DNA of 64,000 bases, from assembly GCF_030389965.1 (NCBI RefSeq), contig NZ_CP128399.1, positions 2,222,934 to 2,286,933 on the forward strand, in the 5' to 3' direction. The position numbers and the translations under genes are program-made. Positions within the stretch are counted from its first letter, which is position 1, and the number at the start of each line of letters is the position of its first letter. This DNA is from Candidatus Chlorohelix allophototropha. Its GTDB lineage: Bacteria; Chloroflexota; Chloroflexia; Chloroheliales; Chloroheliaceae. Below are positions 25,764-33,667 of this stretch, piece after piece. The notes beneath the pieces are model-generated. The model saw only the letters and a program-made list of their open reading frames with translations. It ran no database searches and was not told the DNA's origin.

Positions 25764-27308
25764 ATGAGCGGTGAATTGGTATTAGGAATAGATATAGGTA
25801 CTTATAGCTCCAAAGGGGTCTTATGCGATGCCAGTGGTAAAGTGCTGGCTACAAGGGCAGTTGAGCATGGCTTGTCACTGCCAAAACCCGGTTGGGCGGA
25901 ACAAGATGGCGAGACAATTTGGTGGTCGGATTTCATAAAACTATGTCGCAGCCTTCCCTCTGAGGCGGGTTGTTCGCCTGAAGAAATTGCAGCGGTGGCG
26001 GTATCCGGGCTAGGTCCAGACCTCTTACCACTAGATGAAAAAAGTCGTCCGCTACGTCCTGCAATTCTGTATGGAATTGATACCCGTGCCTATAATGAAA
26101 TCGAGCAACTCAATCGCCAGTTTGGTGAGCAAGAATTATACGAATTGAGCGGGATGGCGCTCACTTCACAGGCAATCGGACCAAAATTATTATGGCTGAA
26201 GAATAATGAGCCAGAAATTTACCGTCAAACGCGCTATATAACTTCATGTAGTAGTTATCTGGTGCAACGCCTGACCGGAGAGTATGTGCTGGATTATCAT
26301 ACCGCTTCTCACTTCAACCCGCTTTTCGACATTCGTAACCTAAAGTGGACTGACCGTTTCGCAGAGCCAATCTGGGATGTAGAGAAATTGCCGCGCTTAG
26401 CATGGGCTACTGAAATTGGCGGGCAGGTAACGACGCAAGCCTCCAAAGAGACGGGGTTAAAAAGTGGTACGCCCGTAACCACCGGCACAATAGACGCTGT
26501 AGCCGAAGCGTTAAGTGTTGGCGTTGTAGAACCCGGCGATATGATGTTAATGTACGGCACTACCTTTTTCTTTATTCTGGTAGCAGAAAAGCCCGTGACA
26601 GACCCACGCATGTGGCTTACTGCTTACGCCAATTCAGGAAATTATGCGGTAGCGGGTGGAATGTCCACTACCGGCGCGCTGACCAGATGGTTTCGAGACC
26701 AACTCGCCCCGGATTTACTGGCAGCCGAGCAAAAAGGCGGCGCGCCCGCCTACGCCATTCTCAGCGAGGAAGCGGGGCATGTTCCTCCGGGCGCACGCGG
26801 TTTGCTGGTTTTGCCCCACTTTCAGGGAGAACGCACGCCCATTCATGACCCACACGCCAGAGGGTTATTCGCAGGACTAACCCTAACACATACTCGCACC
26901 GAGATGTATCGGGCTGTGTTGGAAGCCACCGCCTACGGCGTAAACCAAAACCTACAAGTAATGCAAGAGATGGGCGCAAAGCCAAAACGATTGGTAGCGG
27001 TAGGTGGTGGCGCAAAAAGCAAAACATGGCTGCAAATAGTCAGTGATGTGACCGGAACGAGTCAGGATGTGCCACAGCAAATCATCGGTGCATCTTACGG
27101 AGATGCCTTTCTAGCAGCTTATGCCTCTGGTTTAGTCAAAGATTTCGATACCCTATCAAAAGTTTGGGTGGGAACGCCTGCTAGAATCGAGCCGGATGCT
27201 AAAAATCACGCCCTTTATAACGAATATTACGACCTGTTCCTACAAATGTACCGACAAACCAGCGAAATATCTCATCGGTTGGCACGATTAGGCGCGCAGG
27301 ATTTTTAA
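25764..27308 (+). CDS. FGGY-family carbohydrate kinase (xylulokinase-like)
   Basis: This 514-residue kinase starts with LGIDIGTYSSKGVLCD, the phosphate-1 motif, and later shows AVSGLGPDLLPLD and the C-terminal FGGY signature region VAVGGGAKSKTWLQIVSDV. FGGY enzymes phosphorylate pentuloses, hexuloses or polyols. The architecture is closest to xylulokinase/FucK-like members, but the substrate is unclear. ATG 25764 is preferred over ATG 25755 because AAAGG sits ~10 bases before it and only one base before the other. It is followed 22 bases later by a HAD phosphatase, a common partner in sugar phosphate breakdown. The 210-base repeat upstream may affect its expression. Confidence 0.85.
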   Translation: MSGELVLGIDIGTYSSKGVLCDASGKVLATRAVEHGLSLPKPGWAEQDGETIWWSDFIKLCRSLPSEAGCSPEEIAAVAVSGLGPDLLPLDEKSRPLRPAILYGIDTRAYNEIEQLNRQFGEQELYELSGMALTSQAIGPKLLWLKNNEPEIYRQTRYITSCSSYLVQRLTGEYVLDYHTASHFNPLFDIRNLKWTDRFAEPIWDVEKLPRLAWATEIGGQVTTQASKETGLKSGTPVTTGTIDAVAEALSVGVVEPGDMMLMYGTTFFFILVAEKPVTDPRMWLTAYANSGNYAVAGGMSTTGALTRWFRDQLAPDLLAAEQKGGAPAYAILSEEAGHVPPGARGLLVLPHFQGERTPIHDPHARGLFAGLTLTHTRTEMYRAVLEATAYGVNQNLQVMQEMGAKPKRLVAVGGGAKSKTWLQIVSDVTGTSQDVPQQIIGASYGDAFLAAYASGLVKDFDTLSKVWVGTPARIEPDAKNHALYNEYYDLFLQMYRQTSEISHRLARLGAQDF

Positions 27309-27330
27309 CAAGTTTACCATAAGGAGAATT

Positions 27331-28011
27331 ATGTCAACTAACCTCAACGGTTACGGAATAATCTGGGATATGGATGGCACTATGGTTGATACTATGCCAA
27401 TTCATCTTGAGGTGCTGACAGATTTTATGACTTCGCAAGGCTTACAATTTACCGAAGAAGATTTTATCCGAACCAGTGGTATGCCCACTATCGAAATATT
27501 TAAGCCATACTTTCCCAAAGCCAGTTATGAGGAGTTGCATAACCTTAGCCTTTTAAAGGATGCTGCCTTCAGAGAAAAAGCCGAAAAAGTCGGGATTCCA
27601 TTTCTACCCGGGGTAGCGCGTTTATTACAACAACTGAAAGAAGCAGGCTTTAAACAAGGGATAGCCACAGGCTCACCCGCTAAAAACCTAGAATTGGTAT
27701 TTAACAGCAACCCGGGCAGTCAAAACTATTTTTCAGGAACAGTGGTAGCAGAGGATACCAAACGAGGTAAGCCCAATCCAGAAGTGTTTTTGAAAGCCGC
27801 CGAAAAATTGGAAATTGCTCCTGAGAAGTGTCTGGTGATTGAAGACGGAACTATGGGGATTGAAGGAGCGCACCGCGCGGGGATGCGTACCATCGCTTAT
27901 GACCCCGATTTAAGCAGAGTAGAGCTTTTTAAGCGAACGGGCGCAACCGTTGTGATACAAACGCTTGAAGCATTAAGCGTGGATTTTATCTGGAAATTGC
28001 TGTTGAGTTAG
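27331..28011 (+). CDS. HAD-family sugar phosphatase/phosphomutase-like
   Basis: The 226 residues have the HAD motif I WDMDGTMVDT (catalytic Asp pair near residues 13 and 15), a helical cap, motif II TGSPAKN, a motif III Lys (KRGKPNPE) and motif IV VIEDGTMGIEGAHRAGM. This is the beta-phosphoglucomutase-like subclass. The usual Leu-Val after DGT is Met-Val here. It probably hydrolyses or isomerises a sugar phosphate produced by the adjacent FGGY kinase. AAGGAG lies ~5 bases before the ATG. Confidence 0.88.
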   Translation: MSTNLNGYGIIWDMDGTMVDTMPIHLEVLTDFMTSQGLQFTEEDFIRTSGMPTIEIFKPYFPKASYEELHNLSLLKDAAFREKAEKVGIPFLPGVARLLQQLKEAGFKQGIATGSPAKNLELVFNSNPGSQNYFSGTVVAEDTKRGKPNPEVFLKAAEKLEIAPEKCLVIEDGTMGIEGAHRAGMRTIAYDPDLSRVELFKRTGATVVIQTLEALSVDFIWKLLLS

Positions 28012-28038
28012 TAACCAAAAGCCATCCCTGTGAGGTTC

Positions 28039-28134
28039 GGGAGCAGTGTACTCGGCAAGTGAGTACAGGTCGGATAATGCTGCCTGAGTATTCCTCTAAA
28101 TCTGAGGGTAGTACACCAACGGTATCCCCTGCTC
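28039..28134 (+). ncRNA. candidate structured RNA between HAD and acyltransferase genes
   Basis: GAGCAG (28041-28046) pairs with CTGCTC (28129-28134). Just inside, TGTACTC (28047-28053) pairs with GAGTACA (28061-28067). CCTC (28093-28096) pairs with GAGG (28104-28107). GTGTACT (28046-28052) can instead pair with AGTACAC (28110-28116), so two folds exclude each other. The region is more GC-rich than its surroundings and has no coding frame. No known class is recognised. It may be a 3' UTR element of the HAD gene or a leader. Confidence 0.35.
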
Positions 28135-28154
28135 TGCTAATTACAGTATGATGA

Positions 28155-28183
28155 TTGACATGAAATTGGCAAGCATATATGAT
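28155..28183 (+). promoter_or_regulatory. strong sigma-70-type promoter of the acyltransferase
   Basis: TTGACA (28155-28160) and TATGAT (28178-28183) are separated by 17 bases. The start site would be ~28190, giving a ~55-base leader to the gene at 28246. Confidence 0.8.
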
Positions 28184-28245
28184 TAAAAGGTTGAAAGCTT
28201 ATGTATTAATATCTTTATAATTCCATACACCGGAGTTTGTAATAA

Positions 28246-28818
28246 ATGCTTCAAAAGTTACTAATGTACACAAAGGCATTGAGGTCTTGTGTTCACTTAA
28301 GATATAGCTTGGCTAACTTTATATGTTTTTTCCTACCAAAATTCTTTAGTGGATTAATCAGAGCCAAAATTTATCGAGTTGCCGGTTTTGATATTGGAAA
28401 AGGTTCTTTTATTATGGGCAATGTTGAGTTGCTAAGTGGAAATCCTGATTTCTACAAGAACCTTAAAATTGGCTCCAGTACTCTGATTAGCACCAATGTA
28501 ACCATTAATCTGGACGATAAGGTAGTTATAGAAGATTATGTTACTTTGAGTCCGTTTGTTCGTATTTATACCGGAACTCATACTATAGGTAATTCGGGAC
28601 ATCGGTGCAATAAGCCGCTCTATAAGCCGGTTACTATTGGACGGGGTAGCTGGATTGCCTTAGGAGCGATTATACTGCCCGGTGTTACAATTGGACGAGG
28701 TTGCGTTGTGGCTGCCGGTTCTGTAGTTACGAAAGATGTTCCACCTGACAGCTTTGTAGCGGGAGTACCGGCTGAAGTAAAAAAGGTTCTTACGAATAGT
28801 TTGCCTGTCTCTATTTAA
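28246..28818 (+). CDS. hexapeptide-repeat acyltransferase
   Basis: This 190-residue protein has left-handed beta-helix hexad repeats from about residue 55 to 175 and the O-acetyltransferase segments TGTHTIG (with the catalytic-type His) and PVTIGRGSWIALGAIILPGVTIG. The family (WbbJ/maltose-acetyltransferase-like) transfers acetyl or similar groups from CoA to sugars. The first ~35 residues are hydrophobic and basic and may contact the membrane. It stands alone behind its own promoter. Its role in surface glycan modification is plausible given the operon at 20516. Confidence 0.85.
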   Translation: MLQKLLMYTKALRSCVHLRYSLANFICFFLPKFFSGLIRAKIYRVAGFDIGKGSFIMGNVELLSGNPDFYKNLKIGSSTLISTNVTINLDDKVVIEDYVTLSPFVRIYTGTHTIGNSGHRCNKPLYKPVTIGRGSWIALGAIILPGVTIGRGCVVAAGSVVTKDVPPDSFVAGVPAEVKKVLTNSLPVSI

Positions 28819-28867
28819 AAGAAAAAGAAGCTGTAGATCACTGCTTTGAAAGAAAACCAGTATTTGT

Positions 28868-28898
28868 ACCAGACGTTTCCGCTAACGAAACGTCTGGT
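28868..28898. terminator. hairpin between convergent genes
   Basis: ACCAGACGTTTC (28868-28879) and GAAACGTCTGGT (28887-28898) form a perfect 12-pair stem with a 7-base loop between the acyltransferase and ABC permease stops. Neither strand has a U-tract after it, so it may work as a U-less terminator or an RNA-end stabiliser. Confidence 0.55.
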
Positions 28899-28932
28899 TG
28901 GATAGCTCCAGAAACACCGTGTAAAGTTAAAA

Positions 28933-29691
28933 TTAGGCGGTTGCACGTCGGAAAACGTTGGCAGCCCAATAAACACACAAGCCTGCTAGAATTATAACTA
29001 AGCTGTAACCAATCCACACTGAACTATCACCATAATCTCCGACGAAGAGTGAACGGGTAGCATTGACCACATAGTAAAAAGGGCTGATTTTTGCAGCGCC
29101 TTGTAACCAATCAGGTGCAAAGGTCAGCGGCAATAAAATGCCTGAGAGTAGTAATAAGGGCGTAGTCAGAAAGTTTAGAAGAGGGGCAATTGCATCCTCA
29201 CTTTTAAGTAGCAAACCAAGTGCGTAGGAGAACGAAGCCAACGCGATGCCCATCGGGATTACCAGAATCAGGCTCAATAGCACGCCCCCAAAATCAGCCT
29301 TCAAGCCCATCAGATAAGCTACTGCTATCAGCAAGACACACTGTACCAGCAAAATCAAGGCATCTCGCAATGCTCGTGCCAGCAAAGGGGCGAGGCGGTT
29401 TACGGGCGTAACTCGAAGACGTTCAACCACTCCTGCGCGCAAATCGGCGATTATACTAAAACCCACAAACATAGACCCGAACATACCGAGCATCACCAGC
29501 ATTCCAGGGGTAAAAATAGTCAAGGCGTTAGTGCCGGGCGCACCGCCGATAAGCATCTTTTCCAGCAACGGCCCGAACAAAAGTAAGTAGCAGATTGGGG
29601 TAAAAAGGGCTACGATAATCCAGACTGGCTGCCGCAGTGTATTTATCAAGTAATTTTTAAAGAGCAACCACGTATCGCTTATAAGTTTCAT
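28933..29691 (-). CDS. ABC-2 type exporter permease (DrrB-like)
   Basis: The 252 residues have six predicted helices. The cytoplasmic N-terminus WLLFKNYLINTLRQP and the loop DLRAGVVERLRVTPVNRL are typical of DrrB/NodJ-type ABC-2 permeases that export drugs or lipids. It follows its ATPase gene by 34 bases in the same transcript. Substrate unknown. Confidence 0.9.
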   Translation of the reverse strand: MKLISDTWLLFKNYLINTLRQPVWIIVALFTPICYLLLFGPLLEKMLIGGAPGTNALTIFTPGMLVMLGMFGSMFVGFSIIADLRAGVVERLRVTPVNRLAPLLARALRDALILLVQCVLLIAVAYLMGLKADFGGVLLSLILVIPMGIALASFSYALGLLLKSEDAIAPLLNFLTTPLLLLSGILLPLTFAPDWLQGAAKISPFYYVVNATRSLFVGDYGDSSVWIGYSLVIILAGLCVYWAANVFRRATA

Positions 29692-29725
29692 CTATTCTCT
29701 CCTGTAATCGGTTTATCCGGCTAAA

Positions 29726-30688
29726 CTATTCTTCCACTTCTCGTAAGGAGCGTCCGGTTTTATGCAAAAACACATCGTCTAACGAGGGACGGTGTAGCGA
29801 GATCGAAGATAGTGCTAATTGTGCGCCATCCAGTGTGCGCAAAATGTTGGGTAATGCTTGTTCGCCACTTTCCACATATAACCGCAAGCCATTCTCAATC
29901 GGCATTACCTCGCGCACAAAGGGTTGCTGTTCCAGCAAGCTATGCGCTTTTTTACGTGCTCCGTTGTGTGCATCCAGACCCAGTACAACCGCATCCCCGG
30001 CAATCTCGCGCTTGAGTTCGTTTGGTGTACCGTTCGCTACAATACGTCCTCCATCGATAATTGCTAACCGATCACAAAGTGCATCCGCTTCTTCCAGATA
30101 GTGAGTGGTTAGGAACACAGTAGTACCGACTTCCCGCATCTTACGCACTTCATCCCACATTCGCGCTCGGCTCTGTGGGTCAAGTCCGGTAGTTGGTTCA
30201 TCTAGAAATAAAAGGGCTGGCGTATGTACCATACCCAAGGCAATATCCAGCCGACGCTTCTGCCCGCCCGAATATCCCGAGGCGGGACGATCAGCAAATG
30301 CCTCAAGTTCTAAGTCTTTTATCAATAAGGTGGCTCTTTGTTGAGCATCATGTTTGTGCATGCCATAAAGCCGTCCTTGCAATATAAGATTCTCACGCGC
30401 AGTTGCTGCCACTTCCACACCACCACTCTGGCTCACATATCCAATGCGTTCTCGTACTTTCTTGGGTTGTTTAAGTAGGTCATAGCCTGCCACTTTTGCA
30501 CTTCCTGAGGTAGGGTCTAACAAAGTTGCCAATATTCGAAGTGTGGTAGTTTTTCCCGCGCCATTTGGACCAAGAAAACCGAATATTTCACCCTGCTCAA
30601 CACTCAAATTGACGCCTCGTACCGCCTCAACCGGTCCACGCCGGGATTTGAAAACTTTCCTAAGCTCATGTGTTTCTATAATTGACAT
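29726..30688 (-). CDS. ABC exporter ATPase (DrrA-like)
   Basis: Walker A GPNGAGKT, Q-loop, signature YSGGQKRRLDIALGM and Walker B LLFLDEPTTGLDP are complete. A ~90-residue C-terminal domain typical of DrrA/CcmA exporters follows. The frame extends to 30736, but ATG 30688 has GGAG 9 bases upstream and conserved sequence begins there, giving 320 residues. It works with the permease at 28933. The gene follows the PadR gene by 126 bases, and a palindrome at 30718-30739 overlaps its promoter region, so PadR control is likely. Confidence 0.92.
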   Translation of the reverse strand: MSIIETHELRKVFKSRRGPVEAVRGVNLSVEQGEIFGFLGPNGAGKTTTLRILATLLDPTSGSAKVAGYDLLKQPKKVRERIGYVSQSGGVEVAATARENLILQGRLYGMHKHDAQQRATLLIKDLELEAFADRPASGYSGGQKRRLDIALGMVHTPALLFLDEPTTGLDPQSRARMWDEVRKMREVGTTVFLTTHYLEEADALCDRLAIIDGGRIVANGTPNELKREIAGDAVVLGLDAHNGARKKAHSLLEQQPFVREVMPIENGLRLYVESGEQALPNILRTLDGAQLALSSISLHRPSLDDVFLHKTGRSLREVEE

Positions 30689-30717
30689 TCTTTTACACTC
30701 CATTATTAATCTATATA

Positions 30718-30739
30718 TACAAACTTGTATATTCAAGTT
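30718..30739 (-). promoter_or_regulatory. probable PadR operator at the ABC exporter promoter
   Basis: Two overlapping palindromes are present: TACAA-AC-TTGTA (30718-30729) and ACTTG...CAAGT (30723-30738). ATTCAAGTT (30731-30739) is repeated exactly at 31377-31385 next to the PadR gene's own promoter. Confidence 0.55.
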
Positions 30740-30814
30740 ATATTAGCCGCAACTTTATTGCAATAGGTCTTTAGACCAGTTATTTAATTTCTAACAAAAT
30801 AGTGCCTAGAAGTA

Positions 30815-31363
30815 TCAAGGTAATTCGTCTCGTTCCACTTTTCCTATTGCTCTTTCAATCCAACGAATTTCTGTTTCCATATGGTCGGCAGCCAATCGTA
30901 GGTTTTCTAAAATATGGCGGGGAGTACCGGGATCAAGCAATTTGTTGGAATTCTCATCACATAACAACTCGACAATTCCGTTTAATGCATTTATCCGATG
31001 CTTAAAATATCCGAGAATTTCATCTTTTGGGAGGGCATTTATAAAAGTCAGGGCAACTTGAAAAGGATCAATTACCGGTTTTACGTCCTTCCAATATTCC
31101 CTTAACAGTCGATAAAATTCCTCTATACCCTTTTCGGTTATACGATATACGGTGCGCGCAGGGCGGTTATTGATTTGGTCAATCGCAACAACCTCTACCA
31201 ATCCTTCCTGTGTCATTTTATTGAGCGAAAAGTAGATTGAGCCATATGCGATATTAGCCCATTGTTCGGCATTCCATGTTTCTAGTTCACGTCGCAATTC
31301 GTAACCATGTATCGTATCGCGTTGTTTCAAAACACCAAGAATTAAGACTCGGATTGATGACAT
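30815..31363 (-). CDS. PadR-family transcriptional regulator
   Basis: The 182 residues have the PadR winged helix (LGVLKQRDTIHGYELRRELE, then GSIYFSLNKMTQEGLVE, residues ~5-75) and a C-terminal helical dimerisation domain (Vir_C type). PadR repressors usually sense small toxic compounds and control a nearby exporter. It precedes the DrrAB-like genes on the same strand. A consensus promoter and a TTCAA-GT-TTGAA palindrome just upstream suggest autorepression. Confidence 0.92.
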   Translation of the reverse strand: MSSIRVLILGVLKQRDTIHGYELRRELETWNAEQWANIAYGSIYFSLNKMTQEGLVEVVAIDQINNRPARTVYRITEKGIEEFYRLLREYWKDVKPVIDPFQVALTFINALPKDEILGYFKHRINALNGIVELLCDENSNKLLDPGTPRHILENLRLAADHMETEIRWIERAIGKVERDELP

Positions 31364-31377
31364 TGCTATAGTCCTTA

Positions 31378-31433
31378 TTCAAGTTTGAATATTTAATTTT
31401 TAGTAGTATAAAAATTTGGTGAAAAGATGTCAA
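31378..31433 (-). promoter_or_regulatory. PadR gene promoter with operator in the start region
   Basis: On the minus strand TTGACA (31428-31433) and TATACT (31405-31410) are 17 bases apart. TTCAA-GT-TTGAA (31378-31389) lies just after the expected start site, a typical repressor position. AAAGATGT...ACATCTTT (31423-31445) is an additional perfect stem over the -35. Confidence 0.75.
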
Positions 31434-31598
31434 TACCACATCTTTCTGCGGCTAATGTCAGAACTGCTGCGAAATATTAAAGTAACATTAATACTCAAAA
31501 AAGAGCCTTATTCCAATAATTCTCCAATCTTTTAAATCTATGATATAACCAAGATAGTGAAATAATTATTTATCAATCAAAGGAGTTTTATTACTATT

Positions 31599-32021
31599 AT
31601 GATTAGAAATTACCCCGGAATTGCTAAAAATCCTCAAACTGCTAAAAAAGGCTTGAGTATGTTCAAAATGAATTTGATAATGTTCACGGCAGTTTCTATA
31701 CTGTGCGCTCTGTTGGTTTTCCAGATTGGACTTCAAGTAGGTAATTCAATAGCGCCTTCCAATTATACTGCGGTTGATGCAGTGCAAACCACTTCCTCCT
31801 CTGCGGGCGGCCCGCCGGACCCGATAGTAACAGTCGCTCCAGTACAAACTACTGCGGCGGCTCAAAGCGCACCCACTACTGCGGCAGCTACCGCTAAAGC
31901 AGCCACACAAACTACTGCGGCGGCTCAAAGCGCACCCACTACTGCGGCTACCGTTAAACCGGTGACTACTGCTAAAGTAATTGTTACCCAAGCTCCCAAG
32001 CCTGTCACAAAACACTCATAA
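31599..32021 (+). CDS. small membrane-anchored Ala/Thr-repeat protein
   Basis: This 140-residue protein has one helix (~26-47) after a short basic cytoplasmic N-terminus. An outer tail dominated by Thr, Ala and Gln contains two copies of TTAAAQSAPTTAA. No enzyme domain is visible. It may be a stalk or spacer protein at the surface. GGAG lies 13 bases before ATG 31599, which is loose; ATG 31659 is an alternative start. A hairpin separates it from the cytochrome-like gene downstream. Confidence 0.65.
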   Translation: MIRNYPGIAKNPQTAKKGLSMFKMNLIMFTAVSILCALLVFQIGLQVGNSIAPSNYTAVDAVQTTSSSAGGPPDPIVTVAPVQTTAAAQSAPTTAAATAKAATQTTAAAQSAPTTAATVKPVTTAKVIVTQAPKPVTKHS

Positions 32022-32043
32022 AATATAAAGAAAATATATTGCA

Positions 32044-32070
32044 GGGGCAAACTTGATTGTTTGCCCCTTT
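32044..32070 (+). terminator. hairpin after the Ala/Thr-repeat gene
   Basis: GGGGCAAAC (32044-32052) pairs with GTTTGCCCC (32059-32067) around TTGATT, followed by only TTT. It may terminate partially, letting some transcription continue into 32107. Confidence 0.6.
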
Positions 32071-32106
32071 GCAACTCGCAAGCAATAAATCGGAGGTAAG
32101 CTAGGA

Positions 32107-32910
32107 ATGGGTCATAATAAAATAATACACGAAAATCCTCTTTTCAAAAACCGCAAACGAGTGTTGGTAGTACCCGAAGCGCGCAGAAGTCCTGCTACAC
32201 GTAATTTCCGGCTTTGGATGTTAAATTTAACCTTAGCAATAATAATACTGTTTGCGTTTGTATTTGGCATTAACGCAGGTACCCAATCCAATATAATGAG
32301 TAATTTCATTGGGCAACGCTGGTCAGAACTCATGCAAGAACAATTCAATACACAGGGCGCAGTTCTGGCAGAAAAAACCCCCTGGATAATGGCACGTGTA
32401 ACCGGCATAGTAGATTATATTTTGGTATTTGCCAGCGTCGCTCTTGGCTTGATGGTTTCGATGCGACTTACAGATCGCTTTATTCATCGCTCTAATCTAA
32501 CATACGTACATAAAATAATTTCTTTACTGGTTCTAGTATTTACGGTATTGCATGTGGTTGGTCTGATGTTTGACAATTATATGAATATCAGCTTGCTCCA
32601 GAGTTTAACGCCATTTTCGACCGAATACCGTCCCATCTGGACTGGCTTAGGTACAATTAGCCTTTATATGATGATTTCATTGGTATTCAGCTTTTATCTG
32701 GTTAATAGAATCGGCTTTAAAGCGTGGCGAATTATTCATTACATCAGCTTTGCCGCTTTCGTACTTACGCTGGTTCACGGTATAACAGCCGGAAGCGATA
32801 CCAATACCCCCTGGATGCAAGCAATATATCTGGCAACCGGCTTTATCGTAGCCACCCTGACAGGTACGCGGTTTATGGCACACCCTAATAAATTACCCGC
32901 TCGCAATTAG
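32107..32910 (+). CDS. ferric-reductase-like transmembrane (b-type heme) protein
   Basis: The 267 residues have about six helices. Conserved His residues sit in paired positions on two helices (VHKIISLLVLVFTVLHVVG and WRIIHYISFAAFVLTLVHG), the arrangement that binds two b hemes in the ferric reductase/NOX/MsrQ superfamily. There is no flavin or NAD domain, so it would need a partner or quinol as electron donor. A long hydrophilic N-terminus (~35 residues) precedes the first helix. GGAGG lies 10 bases before the ATG. A two-component pair follows directly, suggesting regulation by envelope or redox state. Confidence 0.7.
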   Translation: MGHNKIIHENPLFKNRKRVLVVPEARRSPATRNFRLWMLNLTLAIIILFAFVFGINAGTQSNIMSNFIGQRWSELMQEQFNTQGAVLAEKTPWIMARVTGIVDYILVFASVALGLMVSMRLTDRFIHRSNLTYVHKIISLLVLVFTVLHVVGLMFDNYMNISLLQSLTPFSTEYRPIWTGLGTISLYMMISLVFSFYLVNRIGFKAWRIIHYISFAAFVLTLVHGITAGSDTNTPWMQAIYLATGFIVATLTGTRFMAHPNKLPARN

Positions 32911-32971
32911 CTTGTGGGTATGAACACTTCATTAGCTATAGTGTAAAATGCTATAAGGGAGGATAAGTGAA

Positions 32972-33652
32972 GTGTATATATTAGTTGTTGAAGACGAAGA
33001 AAAGCTAGTAAAGCTAATAAAAAGGGTGCTGGAAGAAGAGCGCTATCAGGTAGATACTGCCCTTGATGGCGCGCAAGGTCTTGAAATGGCGCTGATCGGA
33101 AGTTACGACCTAATTATCCTCGATGTAATGATGCCGCATGTGACTGGGCTTGAAATATGCAAATCCTTGCGCGATGAAAAAAGCACAGTGCCAATACTAA
33201 TGTTGACTGCCCTTGATGCTATTCAAGACCGGGTGCAGGGTCTCGATGTTGGCGCAGATGACTATTTAACCAAACCTTTTGCTTTTGATGAATTGCTGGC
33301 GCGTATTCGAGCCTTATTGCGACGACGTATTAATCCCGAAGACCCGGTCAACACAATATTGAAGGTAGAAGACCTTGAGCTTGACCTATCAAAGCATGAA
33401 GCCAGAAGGCATGGCAAGCATATTGAGTTAACCTCCAAAGAGTTTGCTTTACTGGAATATCTGATGCACAACAAAGGGCAAGTCCTTAGCCGCGATCAGA
33501 TTATAAATCACGTCTGGGAATATGATTTTGATGCGACTTCAAATGTCGTAGATATATATATACACTACTTGAGAAATAAAATTGACGGGCATTTCTCGCG
33601 TAAATTAATTAAAACAGTGCGTGGGCTTGGCTACAGTATCAGAGTGGATTAG
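32972..33652 (+). CDS. OmpR-family response regulator
   Basis: The receiver domain has the acidic pocket VVEDEE, phospho-acceptor Asp51 (LIILDVMMP) and Lys in LTKPF. A winged-helix DNA-binding domain occupies the last ~95 residues (RHGKHIELTSKEFALLEYL, SNVVDIYIHYLRNKID). The start is GTG 32972 with GGGAGG 9 bases upstream. It is 15 bases before its kinase and 61 bases after the cytochrome-like gene. Confidence 0.96.
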   Translation: MYILVVEDEEKLVKLIKRVLEEERYQVDTALDGAQGLEMALIGSYDLIILDVMMPHVTGLEICKSLRDEKSTVPILMLTALDAIQDRVQGLDVGADDYLTKPFAFDELLARIRALLRRRINPEDPVNTILKVEDLELDLSKHEARRHGKHIELTSKEFALLEYLMHNKGQVLSRDQIINHVWEYDFDATSNVVDIYIHYLRNKIDGHFSRKLIKTVRGLGYSIRVD

Positions 33653-33667
33653 GGCTAGTAAGCTTAA

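Noticed and set aside
28061-28095. Resemblance of GGTCGGATAATGC to the 3' half of a TPP riboswitch
   Set aside because: The required upstream CTGAGA block is absent and the order of helices does not fit; the downstream gene is an acyltransferase unrelated to thiamine.
28868-28898. Insertion sequence end
   Set aside because: The perfect stem lies exactly between two convergent stops and has a short loop, so a transcript-end hairpin is the simpler reading.
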